A stretch of DNA of 64,000 nt from Flavobacterium sp. (GCA_016721735.1 JADKHM010000002.1:310001-374000); one strand, 5' to 3'; counted from the stretch's first letter, positions 26,906-35,950 are shown. Notes: generated by a model from the letters alone, not told the origin. Numbers and translations are program-made.

Positions 26906-27361
26906 TTAAGTTAATTTTCGAATACATTCCAACGCCTTTTGAATATGAATCGGACCAGACATGCTATCAAAAATCAATTGAACAATACCTTTCTTATCAA
27001 TGACGTAGGTTACTCTACCGGGAATCAATCCCATCAAATCATTAGGAACCCCGAATAGTTTTCGCAATTGCTTTCCTGAATCTGACAACAATATGAAGGG
27101 CAATTGATGTTGTTTTGCAAACTTTTGATGGGCTTGAGAGCCGTCACTACTGATGCCTATAACTTCTGCACCGTAAGCTTTAAAATCCTCGTATTGATCT
27201 CTGAAACTGCAAGCCTGTATCGTGCAAACTCTCGTATTATCCTTTGGATAAAAATAAATAACCAATGGCTTCTTACCTAAATAATCATTAGAGTCAAACA
27301 AACTACCATCTGCGGAATGTGAAGCAAAATGAGGTACGGCATCTCCTAATTGCAACGCCAT
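26906..27361 (-). CDS. bcp: Thioredoxin-dependent peroxiredoxin (BCP/PrxQ type)
   Basis: The 151 residues form a peroxiredoxin with the PxxxTxxC motif (Pro39, Thr43, peroxidatic Cys46) and a resolving Cys51 five residues on, the 2-Cys arrangement of BCP/PrxQ. It reduces hydrogen and organic peroxides with thioredoxin in the cytosol. The usual PG before the active Cys is replaced by RV, but the catalytic residues are kept. The gene overlaps the queD stop (TAATG), so it is the last gene of the idi-queD-bcp unit. Confidence 0.92.
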   Translation of the reverse strand: MALQLGDAVPHFASHSADGSLFDSNDYLGKKPLVIYFYPKDNTRVCTIQACSFRDQYEDFKAYGAEVIGISSDGSQAHQKFAKQHQLPFILLSDSGKQLRKLFGVPNDLMGLIPGRVTYVIDKKGIVQLIFDSMSGPIHIQKALECIRKLT

Positions 27362-27771
27362 TATGCTCCTTTATAAGTTACGAAATTACGCGGCGTTTCA
27401 TACAAAACAACTTCTAACTCAAATTTCAAATCGAGTCGCTTTCTGAGTTTATTCCAGATGACCACAACGATATTTTCGGCGGTTGGATTTAATTCTTTGA
27501 ATTCTGGCACATCCAAATTTAGATTTTTATGATCAAACGGATTTTCAACCTCCTCTTTGATAAGGTCAGTCAATACCTTTACGTCTAAAACATAACCTGT
27601 TTCTTGATCAATTTCGCCAGTTACGCTCACGATTAACTCGTAATTATGTCCGTGAAAGTTGGGATTGTTGCACTTTCCAAAAATCAAATTATTTTTTTCA
27701 TCAGACCAATCTTTACGATACAATCGATGGGCGGCATTAAAATGAGCTCTTCTACTAATCGTTACTTTCAT
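27361..27771 (-). CDS. queD: 6-carboxytetrahydropterin synthase (QueD/PTPS family)
   Basis: The 136-residue protein has the zinc-binding histidines of the PTPS fold (His15 in FNAAHRL; NFHGHNY), a Cys just before (FGKCNNPN), and the closing ETPRNFVTY with the pterin-binding Glu. QueD converts dihydroneopterin triphosphate to 6-carboxytetrahydropterin in queuosine synthesis. It sits between idi (25 bp upstream) and bcp (1-base overlap). A biopterin-type role is possible but the length and motifs fit QueD. Confidence 0.9.
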   Translation of the reverse strand: MKVTISRRAHFNAAHRLYRKDWSDEKNNLIFGKCNNPNFHGHNYELIVSVTGEIDQETGYVLDVKVLTDLIKEEVENPFDHKNLNLDVPEFKELNPTAENIVVVIWNKLRKRLDLKFELEVVLYETPRNFVTYKGA

Positions 27772-27796
27772 TGGGATTCAGAATTAAAGGAGGTTT

Positions 27797-28324
27797 CTAC
27801 AGTTTATGGCTTTCAATGTAATGATAGAATTCATCAAAGATTATCTTAAACCAAACGGTATATATAGTCGGATTTGCAATCATATCTGCTTTTACATCTT
27901 CAATTTTCATCCATTTCCAAGCTTCGACTTCTTCTGGATTTATTGTCGGACTTTCATTAAAATAGCCAATCATCACGTGATCTAATTCGTGCTCAGTCAA
28001 GCCATTATCGAAAGGCGCTTTGTAGATAAAATGAAATAATTCTTTGAGTTCGGTTTTGAAACCCATTTCTTCAAACAATCGACGGGTTCCAGCTTCAATG
28101 TTGGTTTCTCCTTTTCTTTGGTGGCTGCAACAAGTGTTTGTCCATAATAAAGGGGAATGATATTTATGGTGTGCACGTTGTTGCAAAAGAATCTCATTTT
28201 GATCATTCAAAACGAAAACCGAAAACGCACGATGCAAAACCGCCTTTTCATGTGCTTCTAATTTTGGCATCAATCCGATGGGCTCGTCCAACTCATTGAC
28301 TAAAATAACTTCTTCTTCTTTCAT
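27797..28324 (-). CDS. idi: Isopentenyl-diphosphate delta-isomerase, type 1 (Nudix)
   Basis: The 175 residues match type 1 Idi: the active-site Cys region WTNTCCSH, HRAFSVFVLN, and the Nudix-like helix RRLFEEMGF. Glu/His metal ligands are in LTEHELDHVMIGYF. It isomerises IPP and DMAPP for isoprenoid synthesis. It is the first gene of a three-gene minus-strand unit with queD and bcp; a TATTTTTG element lies just upstream. Confidence 0.94.
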   Translation of the reverse strand: MKEEEVILVNELDEPIGLMPKLEAHEKAVLHRAFSVFVLNDQNEILLQQRAHHKYHSPLLWTNTCCSHQRKGETNIEAGTRRLFEEMGFKTELKELFHFIYKAPFDNGLTEHELDHVMIGYFNESPTINPEEVEAWKWMKIEDVKADMIANPTIYTVWFKIIFDEFYHYIESHKL

Positions 28325-28340
28325 AGTATTTCCAGATGTT

Positions 28341-28348
28341 CAAAAATA
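28341..28348 (-). promoter_or_regulatory. -7 promoter element for idi-queD-bcp
   Basis: TATTTTTG on the minus strand, 16 bp before the idi start. No clear -33 TTG. Confidence 0.5.
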
Positions 28349-28510
28349 CAAAAAAAGAGTGCGGAATCTCCAGATTTTTCCAATTGTGATAAGTTTAACG
28401 AGTGTTTTATCCCTAACCTTTTTTATGTTCTTAAATTTATTCGACTCAAAATTCCAGCGTAATTGTTAAGGTTACTGTAATTAAAGTGCATTTGTAAACT
28501 ATCAGACATT

Positions 28511-28537
28511 TTGAACTTTGCTATCTGTATAATTTTG
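28511..28537 (+). promoter_or_regulatory. Candidate promoter of msrB-msrA
   Basis: TTG-N16-TAATTTTG, slightly short spacing, ends 27 bp before ATG 28565. Confidence 0.5.
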
Positions 28538-28564
28538 AATTGAAATTAAAAACCAGCTCTACTT

Positions 28565-28729
28565 ATGAAAAAAAGAACCGTATTCAATTTAATGACAATT
28601 ACATTATGCTCTATTTTCTTCACGACCTGTGCACAAAATAAAGCGACGGAAAAACAAGAATCAAATAGCAATAACAAACCGATGAAAACCCCTATTACTC
28701 TAGAACCGACAACAAAAAACTACAAGTGA
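28565..28729 (+). CDS. Lipoprotein-type leader of msrB, separated by a frameshift
   Basis: ATG 28565 opens 54 codons: a hydrophobic leader ending FFTTC (Cys at 22, lipobox-like) and an Asn/Lys-rich linker. It reads out of frame after NNKP (28681) and stops at 28729. The msrB frame, one base back, is open from 28675 and encodes DENPYYSRTD, the conserved lead-in of MsrB, before any usable start codon. One extra base at about 28680 would fuse leader and enzyme. This is most likely the 5' end of a single exported MsrB gene, broken in this sequence, and not a separate peptide. Confidence 0.75.
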   Translation: MKKRTVFNLMTITLCSIFFTTCAQNKATEKQESNSNNKPMKTPITLEPTTKNYK

Positions 28730-29109
28730 CTGACGCAGAATGGAAGAAAGTACTTCCTGCTGATTTATATGCAGTTGCCAGAAATGCCGAGACAGAACCT
28801 GCGTTTACAGGAAAATTATGGAACGCCGAAACCAAAGGAAATTACTACTGCGCGGTGTGCGGAAACCAACTATTCCGATCCAATCAGAAGTTTATTAGCA
28901 GTTGTGGCTGGCCGAGCTTTTTCGAACAGGAAAACAAATCAAGTATTATTTTTAAAAATGATAATTCCTATGGTATGCAGCGAATTGAAGCCCTTTGCGG
29001 AAGATGTGACAGTCACCTTGGACACCTATTTGACGACGGTCCAGCTCCCACTGGAAAACGGTATTGCATGAATGCCATTTCTTTAGAATTTGAACCTGAC
29101 ACAAAATAA
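28726..29109 (+). CDS. msrB: Peptide-methionine (R)-S-oxide reductase MsrB (N-terminus frameshifted)
   Basis: The coding part from GTG 28726 holds the complete core: TDAEWKKVLP, the zinc cysteines CAVC and CGRC, SSCGWPSF, HLGHLFDDGP, and the catalytic RYCMN. It reduces methionine-R-sulfoxide in proteins. The frame extends upstream to 28675 with NPYYSRTDNKKLQV, which homologous MsrB proteins share, so GTG 28726 is not the natural start; the leader at 28565 should be joined through a one-base correction. With that leader the enzyme would be envelope-located, like the MsrA encoded 7 bp downstream. Confidence 0.93.
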   Translation: MTDAEWKKVLPADLYAVARNAETEPAFTGKLWNAETKGNYYCAVCGNQLFRSNQKFISSCGWPSFFEQENKSSIIFKNDNSYGMQRIEALCGRCDSHLGHLFDDGPAPTGKRYCMNAISLEFEPDTK

Positions 29110-29116
29110 TCACGCT

Positions 29117-29737
29117 ATGAAAGCAACATTTCTAATTCTAATTATGACCACATTTTCTCTTTTTGCGCAAAAAAACAATACGCCAACTAACTCGTCAAGC
29201 AATCTTGAAACCATTACATTGGGAGGTGGTTGTTATTGGTGTGTGGAAGCAGTTTATGAAAATTTAGTTGGTGTAAAATCGGTTGTGTCTGGATTTTCTG
29301 GTGGTAAGAACACTGACCCAAGTTACGAAGACGTTTCTACAGGACGAACTGGTCATGCAGAGTCAGTTCAAATCACGTATGATAAGTCAATTACGAATCT
29401 CGATGAAATTTTTAAAGTGTTTCTTACTGTACATGATCCAACAACGTTAAACCGTCAAGGCGCCGATGAAGGTACTCAGTATCGTTCAGTCATCTTTTAT
29501 AGGAACGAGCAACAGAAGTTGGCAGCACAATCAATTATTGCGGTTTTAAATAAAGCAAAAGTTTATGACAGTCCAATTGTCACCACCTTAGAACCATTTA
29601 CAAAGTTTTATAAAGCAGAAGCCTACCATCAGAATTACTATCAGAACAACAAAAACCAACCTTATTGTCAAATGGTAATTCAACCCAAAATTGCCAAATT
29701 TGAAAAAATATTTAAAAATAGATTGAAAAAGAAGTAG
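29117..29737 (+). CDS. msrA: Peptide-methionine (S)-S-oxide reductase MsrA, exported
   Basis: Starting at ATG 29117 the protein has a signal peptide (MKATFLILIMTTFSLFAQ) and then the MsrA domain with active site GGCYWCVEA, FSGGKNTDPSYEDVSTGRTGHAE, and GTQYRSVIF. A longer frame begins at 29090 but lacks a sensible signal start. MsrA reduces methionine-S-sulfoxide. The 7-bp gap to msrB and the shared export signals indicate a two-gene envelope repair operon. A terminator with a TTCG loop follows. Confidence 0.95.
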   Translation: MKATFLILIMTTFSLFAQKNNTPTNSSSNLETITLGGGCYWCVEAVYENLVGVKSVVSGFSGGKNTDPSYEDVSTGRTGHAESVQITYDKSITNLDEIFKVFLTVHDPTTLNRQGADEGTQYRSVIFYRNEQQKLAAQSIIAVLNKAKVYDSPIVTTLEPFTKFYKAEAYHQNYYQNNKNQPYCQMVIQPKIAKFEKIFKNRLKKK

Positions 29738-29746
29738 TTACCTAGG

Positions 29747-29772
29747 AGCCGGAATTCGTTTCGGCTTTTTTT
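29747..29772 (+). terminator. Terminator after msrA
   Basis: AGCCGGAA pairs with TTTCGGCT (one wobble) around a TTCG tetraloop, then seven T. Confidence 0.9.
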
Positions 29773-29827
29773 ATTGGGTTGGATTTGATACTTTTATACA
29801 ACTATAAAATATCTAATACAGTTTGAT

Positions 29828-31120
29828 ATGAGAAAAAATCTAATCGCCATAATTTTCTTTCTAAGTAGTTCATTTCTTTATCCACAAAATCCTGTTTTGA
29901 TTGGCTATTGGCATAATTGGAATGACACTAGCGCACCGTATGTTCCGCTCAATCAAGTTGATTCTAGATACAATGTCATATGCGTTTCGTTTGCTGTGCC
30001 AAATTCTCCATCAGACATGACCATGAACTTCGTCCCTGACGGAGTAACTCAATCGACGTTCATTTCTCAAATTCAAACGCTACAAAATCAAGGAAGAAAA
30101 GTGCTTTTGAGCATTGGAGGCGCAAACACGTCGATTTCTCTAAACAATAACACAAATAGTGCGTTATTTGTCAATTCAATGACTACCCTATTAACCACTT
30201 ATGGATTTGATGGAATTGACATCGATGTTGAACACGGGGATTCCATCCTTGCCAGCGGTACAATCTCAATTCCAAATTCTCCCAATGTTATTAATTTGAT
30301 TAGCGCAATTAGTCAAATAAAAAGCAACTACTATTCTGCATTTAACAGAGAAATGATGTTGACTTTCGCGCCTGAGACGGCCTATATTCAAGGTGGAATG
30401 TCTGCGTTTGGAGGTATTTGGGGCGGCTATTTGCCTATCATTAACGCATTTAGAAATGAATTAAGTTATGTGCATGTGCAATTGTATAACAGTGGAAGCA
30501 TGTACGCAATCGACGGGAATATTTACAATCAAGGGACCTCTGATTTCATTGTTGCCATGACAGAAGCATTGATTCAGGGTTTTGCAACTTCAGGTGGTTT
30601 TTTTCAAGGATTACCAGCTAATAAAGTAGTCATTGGTCTACCTGCCTGTCCAAGTGCTGCCGGTGGCGGTTTTGTCAATACAACAGCTGTAGAAAATGCG
30701 GTTAAATACCTTCGTGGTGTTGGACCACAACCGGGAACTTACGTCCTAGCCAACGCTAACGGATATTCAAATTTAGGAGGGATGATGACGTGGTCAATCA
30801 ATTGGGACAAAGTAGCGACTTGTAACTCAAATTCATTCGAATACGCCGACAACTACGTTACACTTTTTGGGGACTTATTGTCAAATTCATCACTAAACAT
30901 AGCTAGTCGCGAAATACAACTTTTTCCGAATCCATGTGAAAATCGAGTTCAAATTCTCAATCTCGAAGGCGTTGAAAAATATCAAATCCTTAATAGCCTT
31001 GGTGAATTAATACAAACTGGTTATTCTTCGGTGGGTGATTATATTTCAATTGAACGTTTGGAAACAGGTATTTACTTTCTCCAAACCAAGAACAAGTCGC
31101 TAAAACTAGTCAAAAAATAG
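29828..31120 (+). CDS. Secreted GH18 chitinase with T9SS type A sorting domain
   Basis: The 430-residue protein has a signal peptide (ending LYPQN), then a GH18 barrel with the SxGG-type strand LLSIGGAN and the catalytic DxxDxDxE motif as DGIDIDVEHG. The barrel closes with MMTWSINWDK. Residues about 360-430 are a type A T9SS sorting domain (LFPNPCENRVQI...GIYFLQTKN). It hydrolyses chitin-like beta-1,4-GlcNAc polymers outside the cell or on its surface. It converges with the FAD oxidoreductase gene with only 4 bp between stops. Confidence 0.93.
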   Translation: MRKNLIAIIFFLSSSFLYPQNPVLIGYWHNWNDTSAPYVPLNQVDSRYNVICVSFAVPNSPSDMTMNFVPDGVTQSTFISQIQTLQNQGRKVLLSIGGANTSISLNNNTNSALFVNSMTTLLTTYGFDGIDIDVEHGDSILASGTISIPNSPNVINLISAISQIKSNYYSAFNREMMLTFAPETAYIQGGMSAFGGIWGGYLPIINAFRNELSYVHVQLYNSGSMYAIDGNIYNQGTSDFIVAMTEALIQGFATSGGFFQGLPANKVVIGLPACPSAAGGGFVNTTAVENAVKYLRGVGPQPGTYVLANANGYSNLGGMMTWSINWDKVATCNSNSFEYADNYVTLFGDLLSNSSLNIASREIQLFPNPCENRVQILNLEGVEKYQILNSLGELIQTGYSSVGDYISIERLETGIYFLQTKNKSLKLVKK

Positions 31121-31124
31121 CGTC

Positions 31125-32687
31125 CTATTTACACAAAATTTCCGCAATTTTCAACGCACATTTTTCTCCATCAATTGCAGCGGAAATGATCCCACCAGCG
31201 TATCCGGCGCCTTCACCACAAGGATACAATCCCTTAATTTGGATATGCTCGAGTGTTTCGGAATTTCTCGGAATTCGAACAGGTGATGAAGTTCGACTTT
31301 CAGGCGCATGAAGTATCGCATCGTTGGTTAAATATCCTTTCATTAATTTACCAAACTGGGAGAATCCTTCACGGAGAATTTGAGATAAGTATCCTGGGAA
31401 GACTCGTCCCATTTCGATCGAGGTTGTTCCAGGAACATACGATGTCTTAGGAATTTCGCTAGAAACCTTATTTTGAGTAAAATCGATCATTCGTTGTGCC
31501 GGCACTTTCTGCGTCTCTCCTGCCAAATGCCAAGCCTTTTTCTCAATGCTTTTTTGAAATTCTAATCCAGCAAGTGCACCGAATTTTTCGAAAGGTTTGT
31601 AATCTTCTAATTTCAATTCGATCACAATTCCAGAGTTGGCTGTTGCTTGATCTCTTTTTGAAGGCGACCAACCGTTTGTAACAACTTCACCTGGACTCGT
31701 CGCACAAGGCGCAATGACGCCACCTGGACACATGCAAAACGAGTACATGCCTCGCCCATTGACTTGCTTCACAATCGAATACGGTGCCGGCGGCAAATAG
31801 TCACCACGGTAATCACAACTGTACTGTATGCTATCAATCAAAGCTTGAGGATGTTCAGCCCGAACGCCAATAGCAAATGGTTTGGCTTCGATAAATACTT
31901 TTTTTCTGTCTAGCAACTCATAGATATCTCTTGCAGAATGACCTGTGGCAAGAATAATATGAGACGCAGTAAGCGTTTCTCCGGTAGAAGTGACAATTCC
32001 TTCCACTTCATTATTTTTAATCAGTATATCTGTAACTCGTGTTTCAAATAAGACTTGACCACCGAACTCGATAATCTTTTCGCGAATATCTTGAATAATT
32101 TGGGGTAATTTGTTCGTTCCGATGTGCGGATGCGCCTCGATTAAAATATCTGGAGAAGCACCAAAGGCGACGAACAATTCCAAAATTCTAGTAACGTCGC
32201 CTCGTTTTTTGGAACGTGTATATAGCTTCCCATCAGAATAGGTTCCAGCGCCACCTTCACCAAAACAATAATTAGAATCTTCGTTGACGATATGCTCTAA
32301 ATTGATTGCTTTCAAATCACGACGCCGGCCACGAACATCTTTTCCGCGTTCAATTACGATTGGCTTTAGACCCAGTTCGATGAGTTGAAGCGCTGCAAAC
32401 AAACCCGCTGGACCCGCTCCTACAATAATTATTTCTTGGGAATTGGCAACATTTTTATAGTCAGGCAATTGAATTTTTGGCGCAATGTAGTCTTCATCAG
32501 CAAAATAAATCAAAACTTTCAAATTGATTTTTATTGCCTTTTGACGTGCGTCGATAGAGCGTTTTAGAATGGAAATGTGTTGAATGTCATCCAAACTAGT
32601 TTGAATTAACTTGCCGACGTGCTCTTTAAGCAACGACTCATTTGCCGCCACTTCGGGTGCAACTTGCAGCAATAATTCTTTGGGCAT
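31125..32687 (-). CDS. NAD(P)/FAD-dependent oxidoreductase (COG2509 type)
   Basis: The 520-residue protein has a short N-terminal alpha/beta domain, then the FAD-binding GAGPAGLFAALQLIELGL (about residue 93) and ERGKDVRGRRRD. Also present are FGEGGAGTYSDGKLYTR, ATGHSARDIYELL, and a closing CGEGAGYAGGI with the second FAD contact. It is a cytosolic FAD-dependent dehydrogenase of the COG2509 group, whose substrate is not known. It is monocistronic, with a promoter element inside an 8-bp inverted repeat. Confidence 0.9.
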   Translation of the reverse strand: MPKELLLQVAPEVAANESLLKEHVGKLIQTSLDDIQHISILKRSIDARQKAIKINLKVLIYFADEDYIAPKIQLPDYKNVANSQEIIIVGAGPAGLFAALQLIELGLKPIVIERGKDVRGRRRDLKAINLEHIVNEDSNYCFGEGGAGTYSDGKLYTRSKKRGDVTRILELFVAFGASPDILIEAHPHIGTNKLPQIIQDIREKIIEFGGQVLFETRVTDILIKNNEVEGIVTSTGETLTASHIILATGHSARDIYELLDRKKVFIEAKPFAIGVRAEHPQALIDSIQYSCDYRGDYLPPAPYSIVKQVNGRGMYSFCMCPGGVIAPCATSPGEVVTNGWSPSKRDQATANSGIVIELKLEDYKPFEKFGALAGLEFQKSIEKKAWHLAGETQKVPAQRMIDFTQNKVSSEIPKTSYVPGTTSIEMGRVFPGYLSQILREGFSQFGKLMKGYLTNDAILHAPESRTSSPVRIPRNSETLEHIQIKGLYPCGEGAGYAGGIISAAIDGEKCALKIAEILCK

Positions 32688-32697
32688 GATAGAATTT

Positions 32698-32724
32698 TTG
32701 ACAAACTTATAAATAATTTGTCAA
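32698..32724 (-). promoter_or_regulatory. Inverted repeat over the -7 element of the FAD oxidoreductase gene
   Basis: TTGACAAA (32698-32705) and TTTGTCAA (32717-32724) are a perfect 8-bp inverted repeat with an 11-base spacer. The minus-strand TAAGTTTG (32702-32709), a TAnnTTTG match, lies within it. The layout is that of a possible operator. Confidence 0.45.
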
Positions 32725-32760
32725 GAAGTGCCTTTTTGAACGGAAATTGAAGTGGAAAGA

Positions 32761-34290
32761 TTACTTCACTTTCTTGTACTCAGCCTCTATATCTTTGACA
32801 ATGTCTCTGATTTTTTCAACCTCGATGCGTCTTGCCTTGATGACCTTGTTCTTGTCTAAAACGTAGATTACCTGAGTTGAATAAATGTCGTACTTCTCTG
32901 TTAGATTATTATAGTGAACGCCGTCGTAAACATTGATCCAATCTAGCTTTTTTTCATCGATGTATTTTAGATATTTATCTAATTCTTGTTGGGTATAAAC
33001 ACTAAAAACTTTCACATCTTTCTTTTCTTTTTGAAAGTCGTGGTATAAATCTAGAAGTTTTGGTATTTCCTTTTGACAATGCCCGCAATCGACATCCCAA
33101 AAAACCAAAACCAAATAATCTGCGGTGATATTACTTAACTTATAAAACAACGGATTAATTTCATTTACATGATCGTAAAAAAGTTGGGTGACTTCGGCGC
33201 TAGTCTTGACATTTTCAAAACCCATTTTAGCAATCTTGTCGCGATCTGCAGCTTTGATCATAGATAATTCGGGCGCCACGGAACCAAGCAGTAATGGTCT
33301 TAGTTTATCGGCACGCTTGATGATTCTATCAATAACATCGTCTTCGTACGTTCCGACTGCTTTTCCTGTCTTAAAATAAGCGTCGGCCATGTGAACAAAC
33401 ACTTTCTCAAAACCCATGATATTCGTTGTTTCGTAGGTTGCTGTAAAATGTGCCAGCAACAATTTGAAAATCGTAGTACCTTGATTAGGCAAACGCATAA
33501 TCCGATCGATCTCAACAGTCACAGAGTCTGGATGAGGAAAAACAACTGCGTCAAAATACTTTTTCAATTTGTAAGAGAAGAAAGGATTTCTTGTGATGGC
33601 GTCGTCTTTGAATGTAACTCCATCCCAATAGTGTGACTTATAATATTTGTAAACCTTCAAGCTATCTGGTCTTCCGTTTGAAGCGGTTGGAACATCTTTT
33701 AAAGTTCTTTCCATCTTTAGATTTATGAAATCCCCAAAATAACTACTCTTGTTATTTTCCGCAAGCGCACTCTCGTAATCTTCTATACTTCTCTCTAGTG
33801 TTTTTTGAAGTGCTTTTATTTTTGAAATTGAATCCTTTTTGGCAAGTCCCTTAATCTTGTCTTTTTCTCCCATGAACTTCATATTCTGATCTGTGAGAAA
33901 TTTGACGTACTTAAAAAAATCATTTTCTTGATTGGAATTTTTTGCAACCGCTTGCCTTGCCATATTTGTTGCATCAGCATCAAATTCAACAATTTGTGTA
34001 TGTTCATCAATAAAAAAATCAAATACAATAGATTTCTTTTGATTCACAATCGAATAGATTCCTCGATCAAGTTTTTCTTTGCCTTTGAATACTATTTTTC
34101 CATCTTTAAAAATTTTGCAAGTGTCTTTGATATAAGTTTTATCCATTTGATAAAAAGTAAGATACGCAATGGTATCGTTACAATTTTTCATGTTTATGGC
34201 AATCTTATAACCGGATTGAGCACTTGAGAATTGGGAAAAAACGCAACAAAAGAAAACCATCATTGATTTTCTAACGACCAAATAGTTCAT
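32761..34290 (-). CDS. Exported thioredoxin-fold protein with DUF5106-like region
   Basis: The 509 residues start with a signal peptide (ending FSSAQ) that may begin at Met10. A beta-rich DUF4369-like N-terminal part (NDTIAYLTFYQMDKTYIKDTC) leads into a long helical region of DUF5106 type. A C-terminal thioredoxin-like domain with active site CGHC (FWDVDCGHCQKE) completes it. Such TlpA-like periplasmic proteins act in thiol-disulfide exchange, often on c-type cytochromes or outer-membrane proteins; the partner is unknown. A promoter with TTG-N23-TATTTTTG lies upstream. Confidence 0.85.
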   Translation of the reverse strand: MNYLVVRKSMMVFFCCVFSQFSSAQSGYKIAINMKNCNDTIAYLTFYQMDKTYIKDTCKIFKDGKIVFKGKEKLDRGIYSIVNQKKSIVFDFFIDEHTQIVEFDADATNMARQAVAKNSNQENDFFKYVKFLTDQNMKFMGEKDKIKGLAKKDSISKIKALQKTLERSIEDYESALAENNKSSYFGDFINLKMERTLKDVPTASNGRPDSLKVYKYYKSHYWDGVTFKDDAITRNPFFSYKLKKYFDAVVFPHPDSVTVEIDRIMRLPNQGTTIFKLLLAHFTATYETTNIMGFEKVFVHMADAYFKTGKAVGTYEDDVIDRIIKRADKLRPLLLGSVAPELSMIKAADRDKIAKMGFENVKTSAEVTQLFYDHVNEINPLFYKLSNITADYLVLVFWDVDCGHCQKEIPKLLDLYHDFQKEKKDVKVFSVYTQQELDKYLKYIDEKKLDWINVYDGVHYNNLTEKYDIYSTQVIYVLDKNKVIKARRIEVEKIRDIVKDIEAEYKKVK

Positions 34291-34312
34291 AGTAATCTGA
34301 TTTTTTGTGTAG

Positions 34313-34346
34313 CAAAAATAGATATTTAATAAAATAAAAAATGCAA
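34313..34346 (-). promoter_or_regulatory. Promoter of the thioredoxin-fold protein gene
   Basis: TTG-N23-TATTTTTG on the minus strand, at the long end of the allowed spacing. Confidence 0.6.
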
Positions 34347-34353
34347 AAAAAAT

Positions 34354-34388
34354 GCAAAAAAAAAGGCCTAGTAGTACTAGACCTTTTT
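34354..34388 (-). terminator. Terminator after the first nidogen-like T9SS protein gene, possibly bidirectional
   Basis: A 10-bp stem AAGGCCTAGT/ACTAGACCTT with a 3-base loop; A/T runs on both sides allow termination in either direction, but only the minus strand has a gene entering it. Confidence 0.85.
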
Positions 34389-34404
34389 CTATTTTTAAAT
34401 CAAA

Positions 34405-35919
34405 TTAATTCTTGATAAATTTATAATTCAAAACTTTTGAATCTAGTTGAATCTTAACCATGTAAACACCGCTTTGCAAATCTGCTACCGAAATAGATTG
34501 TAGAGAATTAGTAGAAGATTTCACTTCCTTTACTACAGATCCGTTGATGTTAAAAATGGCAATTGCACTTACCATCTCAGTTGATTTGTTATCAATATTT
34601 AAGATTGAGCTCGCAGGATTTGGAAAAATTGTCACTTCTTTTTCTGTGGCAAAATTACTTACACCTAAAGCCACTGCATTTTCTAAATAATCTGGAACGA
34701 AATTACTATTGGTATCGTCATTAGAAGGATTTCCATCTCCGTCATAATCCTCAATAAATGTTAATATGCTATCACCATCATCATCATTGTCCAAATAGTT
34801 AGGAATAGTATCTCCATCGCTATCTAATAACGAAAGAGCACCATTTGTGCTTCTTGCAAAAACATACTCCACATTTGTAAGTATTAAATCACCGTCATCG
34901 TCATTGTCTAAGTAGTTTGGCAAACCGTCAAAATCAGTATCGTCGTTTGCCAAATTCGTATCTAAATTAGCATCTTCATCTGCTGAAGCAACGGTGTCAT
35001 TATCTGCATCAACAGAGCAATCAATAACAGACAGCGTAACTGGTTTAACCATTCCCAATCCCATTGCATAAACAGTTTGCGGATTCGTCGTATTGACAAA
35101 TGCGTTAGGATTTACAAGTGGAATAGTCATCGCCATATCTGCATAAAAACTAATTGCAGCAGGATTATTAGGCGACAAATCACTGGCAGCAACATTTAAG
35201 TCAAAAGTTTGAAACCCGTCAGCATCATCATCACAACGAACGAAAGTATAATTAGTGTAATAATTTGGTCTGTAAAAACGCCATCCTTCGTGAAAAGCAG
35301 TCCAAGTTCCTGTATTTCTTCCAGGAGCAGCAATTCCGGCACTTCCGTCAGAGTTTATAAGACCTGTTACCGTTCTTCCACTTCCTGATGAAGAACAAGT
35401 TTGTTTATCAATAAGTTGAATATCTACAGTATTTGCAGTTTCCGTTAGAATCATTTGGAAAGTACTTTTGCTAGACGTACAAGCAAAAAAGGAATTGTTG
35501 TAAAAATACACAACGAATTTTCTGTATGGAGCCGTTCCGTACTGACCGTATGTAATGGTTCCTTCTCCGTTAGCATTATTCAAATCCGAATATGCTCCTA
35601 GAATTGAATTCTTAACGGGAAACGAAGCATTTGGAATTGTCTGTGAGAATGCGAAAGGCGAAGGTGCACCTGCCGAAGAAGTTCGAAAATCAATATAACC
35701 ATTAGTGCTAATTACAATCTCAGAATAACTTACGCCATAGAAATCAAATGCAAATGGCAACGGAATTAAAGTTGAGCAACGGTCATCTTGCGTGGCTAAA
35801 TTTGCTGATGAAGCCTCATATTGTGCAAAAGGAATGGGCGTTACTGCATAGTCGTATTGCGCATTTGCTTGCATAGCAACAGCGCCTACGAGTAATGAAA
35901 AAAGGTACTTTTTAATCAT
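34405..35919 (-). CDS. T9SS type A secreted protein, nidogen-like head and Asp-rich repeats (paralogue 2)
   Basis: The 504-residue protein has a signal peptide (ending MQANAQ) and an N-terminal domain with FDFYGVSYSEIVISTNGYIDF, NSILGAYSDL and GWRFYRPN, as in nidogen-like beta domains. A linker beginning CDDDADGFQTFDLN follows, then three thrombospondin type 3-like Asp-rich repeats (DTDFDGLPNYLDNDDDGDLI, DSDGDTIPNYLDNDDDGD) that would bind calcium. A type A sorting domain ends it (IFPNPASSILNIDNKS...SGVYMVKIQ). It is a close paralogue of the gene at 36145, with its own TATATTTG element and terminator. Confidence 0.88.
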   Translation of the reverse strand: MIKKYLFSLLVGAVAMQANAQYDYAVTPIPFAQYEASSANLATQDDRCSTLIPLPFAFDFYGVSYSEIVISTNGYIDFRTSSAGAPSPFAFSQTIPNASFPVKNSILGAYSDLNNANGEGTITYGQYGTAPYRKFVVYFYNNSFFACTSSKSTFQMILTETANTVDIQLIDKQTCSSSGSGRTVTGLINSDGSAGIAAPGRNTGTWTAFHEGWRFYRPNYYTNYTFVRCDDDADGFQTFDLNVAASDLSPNNPAAISFYADMAMTIPLVNPNAFVNTTNPQTVYAMGLGMVKPVTLSVIDCSVDADNDTVASADEDANLDTNLANDDTDFDGLPNYLDNDDDGDLILTNVEYVFARSTNGALSLLDSDGDTIPNYLDNDDDGDSILTFIEDYDGDGNPSNDDTNSNFVPDYLENAVALGVSNFATEKEVTIFPNPASSILNIDNKSTEMVSAIAIFNINGSVVKEVKSSTNSLQSISVADLQSGVYMVKIQLDSKVLNYKFIKN

Positions 35920-35950
35920 AATAATTGGTTTTTAATTGGTTTTGTTTGGT

